Shown one piece after another: positions 4,949-9,673 of a stretch of 9,673 bases of DNA (positions are counted from its first letter, which is position 1; every line of letters starts with the position of its first letter). The DNA comes from JBGPYB01 sp041493035 (GTDB taxonomy: Bacteria > Acidobacteriota > Vicinamibacteria > Fen-336). The translations under genes and the position numbers were made by a program. A model generated the notes under the pieces. The model made no database searches and had not been told where the DNA came from. It was given only the letters and a program-made list of their open reading frames with translations. Where the stretch lies: contig JBGPYB010000172.1 of the NCBI GenBank assembly GCA_041493035.1, forward strand, positions 1 to 9,673. Direction: 5' to 3'.

Positions 4949-7342
4949 ATGAGCGAAAGCCCCGACGCTAAAGCCGAGCCCAAAGGGTTCGGCAAAGAGC
5001 TCCAGGGACGGATCGGCAAGTACGACATCCTCAAGCCTCTGGGCAAGGGCGCCATGGGGATGGTCTACCTGGCCCACGACACGATCCTGGAGCGGGACGT
5101 GGCCCTCAAGGTCATGGTCGCCCAGATCGCAGATGATCCGGAGCTGAACCAACGCTTCGTCCGCGAGGCCAAAGCCGTCGCGAAGATGACCCATCCGAAC
5201 GTGGTGAACGTCTTCGACCTCGGCAACCACACGGACGGCTCCCCCTTCATCGCGATGGAGTTGCTGAAGGGACAGGATCTCCAGAAGGCCATGCGCTCGC
5301 CGCCGCCCATGTCCCTCGAGCGGAAGGTGGCGATCATCGTCCAGGTCCTCGCGGGTCTGGCCCACGCCCACCAGGCCGGGATCGTTCACCGCGACATCAA
5401 GCCCGCCAACATCTTCATCAACCACGACGGCACCGTGAAGATCATGGACTTCGGCGTCGCGCGGCTCACGAGCGCGTCCATGACCGGCACGGGGAACATC
5501 GTCGGCACGGCGGACTACATGTCGCCGGAGCAGGTGCAGGGAGCGAAGGTCGACGGTCGGAGCGACATTTTCAGCGTGGGCTGCATGCTCTACGAGCTGC
5601 TCGCCGGCCGCCGCCCCTTCCACGCCGACAACCTCATGGCGATCTTCTACAAGATCACCCACGACGAGGCCACCTTCGACGCGATCCCCGCGGGATCCGA
5701 CTACGAAGCTCTTCTGCCCATCCTCAAGAAGGCCCTGGCGAAGCAGCTCGACGATCGATACCAGACCGCCTACGACTTCGCCGTCGACCTTCGCGACTAC
5801 CTGAAGACCCACGCCGTCTCGGCCTCGGGGCAGCACGCCCTCGAGGGGCTCGTGGATCTGGAGCCGCCGCCTTCGCGGCCGCCGCAGCCTCTCACCGACG
5901 TCTCAGGGGCCACTCTCGTGGAAGCAGACACGTCTGTCTCGGGGTCCACGATGGATCTGAGCTCCGCGGGGAAGGCGAGGCCCCGTACCGGAGCGGGAAC
6001 CGTCCGGACCGGCGCCGCGACCGTCGTGGGGCCCACTGGCGCGACCCGGGCCGGAGCGTCCCAGCCCACCGTCACCGGCACCGCCGCCACGAGGGTGCAG
6101 ACGGGGCCCGCGGTGCGATCCCTGCCGCGTCCTGCCCCGGTCAGGGGCACGCCGGTCGGCCTCATCGTCGCGATCAGCGTCCTTTTCGTCCTCGTCATCG
6201 GCATTGGCGTCTTCCTGTACCTCAAGAGCCAGACGGCGCCCGTTGCCCCTCAGGTGGTCGTGGTCCAGGCGCCGCCGCCGACCGTTCCACCGGCCACCAC
6301 GCTTCCTCCTCCGCCGACCACGGTTCCGCCACCCACGTTGGGCCCCGTGGAAGGGAAGGCAGCGGCCGCCATTCGCGCCGCCGACGCGGCGTTCAAGCAG
6401 GGCGACTACGACCGGGCCATCGCCCAGGCACAATTGGCGCTGCGCGAGGATCTGGGAAACGCCACCGCGCAGAAGGTCCTTGCCAACGCCACAAAGGGAC
6501 AAGAAGCCGCGGGCCACTTCCGGAACGCAGAGGCCGCCCTCGGGCGGAGCGACTTCGCCGCGGCACAGACCGAAGCGGATGCGGGGCGGGCGGCAGCGCC
6601 CTGGGATGGCCGCGGCACGAGCCTGGTGCAACGAATCCAGGACGCCGAACAGAGGGCTCGCCAACAGGCGCAGCAGACCCAGCAGTTGCAGACCCAGCAG
6701 AAATTGACGGCGCAGATCAACGAGCTGCTGGGCAAGGCCGACGGCGCGCTGACCGACCAGAAATACGATGCGGCGGCCTCGCTGTTCGACTCCGTGCTCA
6801 GCCTCGACCCACAGAACCAGAGGGCCATCCTCGGGAAGAGCAGCGCCGTGCAGGCTCGAGCCCTCACTCAGGCCGCGCAGGCGGGTGGACCTCGTCCCGC
6901 CATCGGCAAGACGTTTGTGCCCGGGAAGACCCAGGCCCAGAGCCCCGACGCGGCTCCTGCGGGAGGAATCCCGGGCTTCGAAGAGTCGGCCGGGGTGACG
7001 GCGAAGAAGGGGACCCAGGCGGCCGAGCTTCCCGGTAAGATCCACTTCGAGGTTGAGCCGGCGTCGGTGAAGCCAGGAGACCACTACACGATCCGCGTCT
7101 CGCTCATGAACGAGGGGAACGCTTCCATCCAAGTGAAGGAAATGATCGTATCGACGACGAAGAACGGCCGGCCGGCGCGCGGGCCGGTCCCCCCTCTCGT
7201 CAAGGAGGTGGCGCCTCAGCAGAAGGCGATGCTCCGAGAGTTTCCCGACACATGGCAGGAAGAGACCACCTCCTGGACCATGGAGGTGGTCGTGAAGACC
7301 GTACGCGGCGAGACGTACAAGAACCAGATCACGTGGAGATAG
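4949..7342 (+). CDS. Transmembrane Hanks-type Ser/Thr protein kinase with extracytoplasmic TPR and beta-sandwich parts
   Basis: The 797-residue protein has an N-terminal eukaryotic-like kinase domain, about residues 25-290. It contains the Gly loop LGKGAMGMV (31-39), ATP-anchoring Lys54, partner Glu73, the catalytic HRD at 147-149 with Lys151, DFG at 167-169, a Ser/Thr-rich activation loop and SPEQ at 192-195. All key residues are present, so it should be active. A juxtamembrane linker rich in Thr, Gly, Ala and Pro (about 300-400) leads to one membrane helix, 404-425, then a Pro/Thr spacer. Outside the membrane are TPR-like helices (about 468-500 and 587-625) around a Gln-rich coil, and a beta-sandwich (about 696-797) resembling CARDB-type domains. 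It probably senses an envelope state and phosphorylates cytoplasmic targets, possibly its own linker. ATG 4949 is the only plausible start; no close Shine-Dalgarno is seen. Two exported-protein genes follow at once. Confidence 0.92.
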   Translation: MSESPDAKAEPKGFGKELQGRIGKYDILKPLGKGAMGMVYLAHDTILERDVALKVMVAQIADDPELNQRFVREAKAVAKMTHPNVVNVFDLGNHTDGSPFIAMELLKGQDLQKAMRSPPPMSLERKVAIIVQVLAGLAHAHQAGIVHRDIKPANIFINHDGTVKIMDFGVARLTSASMTGTGNIVGTADYMSPEQVQGAKVDGRSDIFSVGCMLYELLAGRRPFHADNLMAIFYKITHDEATFDAIPAGSDYEALLPILKKALAKQLDDRYQTAYDFAVDLRDYLKTHAVSASGQHALEGLVDLEPPPSRPPQPLTDVSGATLVEADTSVSGSTMDLSSAGKARPRTGAGTVRTGAATVVGPTGATRAGASQPTVTGTAATRVQTGPAVRSLPRPAPVRGTPVGLIVAISVLFVLVIGIGVFLYLKSQTAPVAPQVVVVQAPPPTVPPATTLPPPPTTVPPPTLGPVEGKAAAAIRAADAAFKQGDYDRAIAQAQLALREDLGNATAQKVLANATKGQEAAGHFRNAEAALGRSDFAAAQTEADAGRAAAPWDGRGTSLVQRIQDAEQRARQQAQQTQQLQTQQKLTAQINELLGKADGALTDQKYDAAASLFDSVLSLDPQNQRAILGKSSAVQARALTQAAQAGGPRPAIGKTFVPGKTQAQSPDAAPAGGIPGFEESAGVTAKKGTQAAELPGKIHFEVEPASVKPGDHYTIRVSLMNEGNASIQVKEMIVSTTKNGRPARGPVPPLVKEVAPQQKAMLREFPDTWQEETTSWTMEVVVKTVRGETYKNQITWR

Positions 7343-7352
7343 GGGTAAGGAA

Positions 7353-7859
7353 ATGAAGACCACGATCCTCTGGGTGCTCGCCGTCGGCCTTCCCGTCCTC
7401 GCGGTGGCCGACGATGCGCCGATCGTGGACCATCAGCCGGTGCCGTGCACGATCCCCGACAAGGCCATCTCGCTCTGCGCCAGCATCAGCGACGACAACG
7501 AGGTGGCGAAGGCGCGCATCTACTTCAAGCGCTCGGGGGAGGACTTCTACAACTTCGTGGACATGCAGTTCGGCGGCATCAACTACTGTGGCACGGTGCC
7601 GGCGCCGCTGGCGGGCAAGGTCATCGCGATCGAGTACTACATCCAGGCCGTCGACAACGCCTATCAGCCGACTCGCACCAGCACCTACCAGATGAACGTC
7701 CAGGCCGAAGGCGTCTGCGAGTTTCCTCCCATCGAGAAGGAAGCGTCGCGGGCTGCGTCCATCAGGGTTTTTGCGACCCACAAGAAGCAAGGGAAGAAGC
7801 TCGATGAGGCTTTCTCGAGCGCCGGCGTGACCTTTGTGCCGATCGCCCCGCCGAAGTAG
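7353..7859 (+). CDS. Secreted four-cysteine beta-sandwich protein of unknown function
   Basis: The 168-residue protein has a signal peptide, MKTTILWVLAVGLPVLAVAD, with likely cleavage near residue 19-21. The mature part reads as an Ig/fibronectin-like beta-sandwich of the kind seen in many exported bacterial proteins: alternating strands such as KARIYFKR, then FYNFVDMQF, a Gly turn, YCGTVPAPL and IEYYIQAVDN. Cysteines are at 32, 42, 79 and 122, enough for two disulfides in the periplasm. The C-terminal 40 residues are Lys/Ala-rich and less ordered, ending PIAPPK. I do not recognise a named family. It starts 10 bases after the kinase stop codon, with an AAGG at 7347-7350 as a close ribosome site, so it is almost certainly co-transcribed with the kinase. 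It could be a partner or ligand of the kinase's outer domain, but that is inference. Confidence 0.8.
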   Translation: MKTTILWVLAVGLPVLAVADDAPIVDHQPVPCTIPDKAISLCASISDDNEVAKARIYFKRSGEDFYNFVDMQFGGINYCGTVPAPLAGKVIAIEYYIQAVDNAYQPTRTSTYQMNVQAEGVCEFPPIEKEASRAASIRVFATHKKQGKKLDEAFSSAGVTFVPIAPPK

Positions 7860-8661
7860 CCGCTTTTCCCTCGCCAGCGCGGCCTTTTTCGCCGCGCTCC
7901 TCGCCGCCCCCTCGGTTCGTAGCGAAGTGCGCTTCGAGGTGTCCGGTACCGTCGAAGGCAATGAGGACGCGCTGACGGTGCATGTCGAATTGCGGAACGG
8001 CGGCGAGACGCCTGCGACAACCGTGAGCGTCGATGGAGAGCTTCTTGGCAGCACGGCACAGGCGCAGATGCCGGCGGGTGTCCCCGCGGGGACTGCGCGG
8101 AGCGTCGTGCTGAAGTTTCCGGCCAACGTCCCTCGGCCGGGCGTGCATCCCTTGTCCCTTCTTCTCGACTACACGTGGCCCGGCCCACGGGGTCCCGTGG
8201 CCGTGAGCCAGCGCGCCTACCTCCTCGTCGGCCTCGGTGATACCGCCGAGCCGGCGGTCAGGCTCACGCTGCCCGAGGCGCACATGGACTACTCGGGCGT
8301 GGTCTCGGTCGGCGTCGAGAGCGCCGACGCAGCCGCTCACACGCTGCGCGTGCGCGTCCAGGGCCCGCGAGGCTTTCGAGCTGACGATCCGCCCGAGGAG
8401 ATTCGCGTCCCCCCCCGTGGCGCAGTCCAGGTGCCGATCCGCGTCTTTCGCGGTGCGCTGCCCTGGGCCTCGCGCCAAGGGATCCTCGTGATGGCCGAGT
8501 CGACCGACGGGCCGGTGGCCAGCACCGCCGTCGTCACGGGCATCGCCCTGATCTCCCCCGACCCGGCCTGGATGCCGCGGCTCAGAAGGCCGCTCCTCGC
8601 CGTGGCCATCGTCCTCTTGTGCGCGGCGGCCGGCCTGGAGGCCTGGCGCCGACTGGGCTGA
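7834..8661 (+). CDS. Exported beta-sandwich protein with C-terminal membrane anchor, unknown function
   Basis: The 275-residue frame opens after a stop at 7828-7830, so TTG 7834 is the only start that keeps the signal peptide. It overlaps the previous gene by 26 bases and has no clear Shine-Dalgarno, so translation by coupling is likely. Residues 1-30 form a basic n-region (RSPRRSSR), a hydrophobic core and a plausible cleavage site near VRS-EV. Two beta-sandwich units follow: about 31-145, whose EVRFEVSG and LTVHVELRNGGETPA segments look like CARDB/NEW3-type adhesion domains, and about 147-240. Residues 253-271 form a membrane helix followed by RRLG, so the protein should be a periplasm-facing bitopic protein held by its C-terminus. 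No sortase-type or PEP-CTERM motif precedes the helix. The position after the kinase suggests a shared envelope complex. No enzyme motif is visible. Confidence 0.78.
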   Translation: MCRSPRRSSRFSLASAAFFAALLAAPSVRSEVRFEVSGTVEGNEDALTVHVELRNGGETPATTVSVDGELLGSTAQAQMPAGVPAGTARSVVLKFPANVPRPGVHPLSLLLDYTWPGPRGPVAVSQRAYLLVGLGDTAEPAVRLTLPEAHMDYSGVVSVGVESADAAAHTLRVRVQGPRGFRADDPPEEIRVPPRGAVQVPIRVFRGALPWASRQGILVMAESTDGPVASTAVVTGIALISPDPAWMPRLRRPLLAVAIVLLCAAAGLEAWRRLG

Positions 8662-8690
8662 GCCCATCCCCTCCGGGGACGGCCGGGCTG

Positions 8691-8699
8691 TGCTAGGCT
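8691..8699 (+). promoter_or_regulatory. Extended -10 promoter of the PuuD-like gene
   Basis: TGC-TAGGCT gives an extended -10 motif (TGN followed by TAGGCT at 8694-8699) in the 79-base gap between genes. The region 17 bases upstream (CTCCGG) is not a good -35, as is common for extended -10 promoters. Transcription would begin near 8706, about 35 bases before the start codon. Confidence 0.5.
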
Positions 8700-8731
8700 C
8701 TCGTGGTCGTCTTCCCGCAAAGCCAAGTGAA

Positions 8732-8736
8732 GGAGG
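8732..8736 (+). promoter_or_regulatory. Shine-Dalgarno that selects GTG 8741
   Basis: GGAGG within AAGGAGGAAGA lies four bases before GTG 8741. The frame is open back to 8690, but that stretch overlaps the promoter and has no ribosome site, so the start is GTG 8741, where family-like sequence (DILNALFRWLHI) begins. Confidence 0.75.
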
Positions 8737-8740
8737 AAGA

Positions 8741-9517
8741 GTGGATATCCTCAACGCCTTGTTTCGTTGGCTGCACATCCTGGCCGGTGTCATCTGGATC
8801 GGGATGCTGTACTTCTTCAACTGGGTGAACGGCCCCCTTCAGGGAACCCTCGACGGTCCGACGAAGCAGAAGGTCGTTCCGGAACTGATGCCCCGCGCGC
8901 TCTTCTGGTTCCGCTGGGGCGCTCTGTGGACCTGGGTCACGGGCGTGCTCCTGCTGCTCCTCGTGTACTACCACGGCGGGATCATGTTCGACGGGGACGG
9001 CGGTTGGAGCGCAGGCGCCCATGTCGTCATCGTCCTGACCTTCCTGGCGCCGTTCCTCTACGACGCCCTTCACAAGAGCCCCCTCGGGAAGGACCCCAAG
9101 GTCTTCGGCTCCGTCGCCTTCATCCTGTCGGCGGTCTTCCTGGTCCTCGCGGCCAAGTGGGGAGGCTTCAGCTACCGCGCCTTCAACATTCACCTCGGGA
9201 CGCTCTTCGGCAGCACGATGGCCTTCAACGTGTGGTTCCGGATCTGGCCGGCGCAGAAGCAGATCATCGCCGCCGTGAAGAACGGGACGCCTCCTGACCC
9301 GGCCCTCGTTTCCCTGGCGGGTGCGCGCTCACGCCACAACGTCTACATGTCCGTGCCCCTTCTGTGGATGATGATGAATCAGCACCACACCACGGTGCCG
9401 ACGGCTCTCGGGATTCCCGGGGACTTGGCGTTCGTTCTGCTCCTCGTGGTGATCGCCCTGGCGTGGCACATCGTGTGGCATCTGTACAAGAAGGCCCCGA
9501 AGGTCAAAGGGTTCTGA
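8741..9517 (+). CDS. Multi-pass membrane protein of the PuuD/urate-oxidase N-terminal type
   Basis: The 258-residue protein, starting at GTG, is strongly hydrophobic, with about six to eight membrane helices (for example 8-26, 58-77, 92-108, 121-139, 228-248). The opening RWLHILAGVIWIG (9-21), then FFNWVNG and PELMPRALFWFRWGALWTWVTG match what I recall of the membrane domain of PuuD, the membrane-bound urate hydroxylase of Agrobacterium-type bacteria. Several His residues lie in or near helices (H12, H94, H151, H199, H215, H216, H243, H247) and could bind haem. PuuD proper carries a C-terminal cytochrome c domain; here the protein ends after the last helix with KKAPKVKGF and no CxxCH motif, so electrons would need another carrier or the activity may differ. 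No purine-catabolism gene is adjacent. It has its own promoter and appears monocistronic. Family similarity is fairly sure; urate oxidation is not. Confidence 0.75.
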   Translation: MDILNALFRWLHILAGVIWIGMLYFFNWVNGPLQGTLDGPTKQKVVPELMPRALFWFRWGALWTWVTGVLLLLLVYYHGGIMFDGDGGWSAGAHVVIVLTFLAPFLYDALHKSPLGKDPKVFGSVAFILSAVFLVLAAKWGGFSYRAFNIHLGTLFGSTMAFNVWFRIWPAQKQIIAAVKNGTPPDPALVSLAGARSRHNVYMSVPLLWMMMNQHHTTVPTALGIPGDLAFVLLLVVIALAWHIVWHLYKKAPKVKGF

Positions 9518-9525
9518 TCGAGCAG

Positions 9526-9547
9526 GGGGGCGCTGCGTCGCGCCCCC
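9526..9547 (+). terminator. Strong GC hairpin after the PuuD-like gene
   Basis: A perfect eight-base-pair stem, GGGGGCGC (9526-9533) and GCGCCCCC (9540-9547), with a six-base loop starts nine bases after the stop codon. There is no T-run after it, so termination would be weak or factor-assisted, but stem strength and position favour a 3'-end role. Confidence 0.5.
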
Positions 9548-9673
9548 TGAACCCCCCGCTCGCTCGCCCCGCCCAGTCCTGCCCTCGCGGGGCTACGCGC
9601 GAGTGAATCGCGCTTCGCTCGCAGCCCGTGACATGCCCCCTCTGTGGGGCCCCGCTGCCAGTGCCCAATTCCC
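9548..9673. other. Hairpin-rich non-coding tail
   Basis: I find no convincing gene in these last bases. Two further inverted repeats occur. One is a nine-pair stem with one G-T wobble, GCGAGTGAA (9599-9607) with TTCGCTCGC (9614-9622) around a six-base loop. The other is GCCCC (9635-9639) with GGGGC (9646-9650). The stretch could be an intergenic repeat, a structured RNA or merely GC-rich spacer. Confidence 0.4.

Noticed and set aside
5903..7363. Minus-strand open frame of 486 codons opposite the kinase
   Set aside because: The product is a low-complexity mix of Arg, Gly and Leu with no motif, while the plus strand has a complete kinase.
7762..8820. Minus-strand frame of 352 codons opposite the anchored beta-sandwich gene
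   Set aside because: Compositional shadow; it also runs across the promoter and start of the PuuD-like gene.
1..9673. CRISPR arrays, tRNA or rRNA genes, transposase or phage genes
   Set aside because: I saw no regularly spaced direct repeats, no cloverleaf-like segment and no mobile-element protein; base composition looks even across the window.

Overview
This is a GC-rich bacterial segment in which every supported gene lies on the + strand. Nine protein genes are packed closely, with promoter-like sequence in the few wider gaps. The gene content is a sulfatase fused to TPR repeats, a TolB-like propeller, a Pal lipoprotein, a TatA and a large membrane-spanning Hanks-type kinase. This points to a didermic, Gram-negative-type soil or sediment bacterium. 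Acidobacteriota is my best guess and Myxococcota-like lineages are possible; there is no rRNA or other marker to settle it.

Layout. Bases 1-2041 hold the 3' part of a sulfatase-fold/TPR protein cut by the left edge. Bases 2065-2994 encode a membrane-anchored beta-propeller of the TolB/PD40 type. Bases 3043-4022 hold a two-gene unit overlapping at TGATG: a 55-residue LysW-type zinc-ribbon carrier protein and a LarE-type PP-loop sulfur transferase. Bases 4061-4805 hold tatA and pal. Bases 4806-4948 form a regulatory gap with a hairpin, a dyad and a very good sigma-70-type promoter. Bases 4949-8661 form a three-gene envelope signalling unit: a Ser/Thr kinase with an extracytoplasmic TPR and beta-sandwich part, a secreted four-cysteine protein, and a secreted beta-sandwich protein with a C-terminal membrane anchor. 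Bases 8741-9517 encode a multi-pass membrane protein resembling the membrane domain of PuuD-type urate hydroxylase, with its own promoter. Bases 9518-9673 are non-coding as far as I can see and rich in hairpins.

How the genes may work together. Tat export, Pal, the propeller protein and the kinase operon all concern the cell envelope, but only the kinase trio looks like a dedicated operon. The most unusual element is the lysW-larE pair. A carrier protein that normally presents its C-terminal glutamate for ATP-dependent activation is translationally coupled to an adenylating sulfur transferase, with no lysine-, arginine- or lactate-racemase-pathway partner in view. That pair is the best candidate here for an undescribed system.
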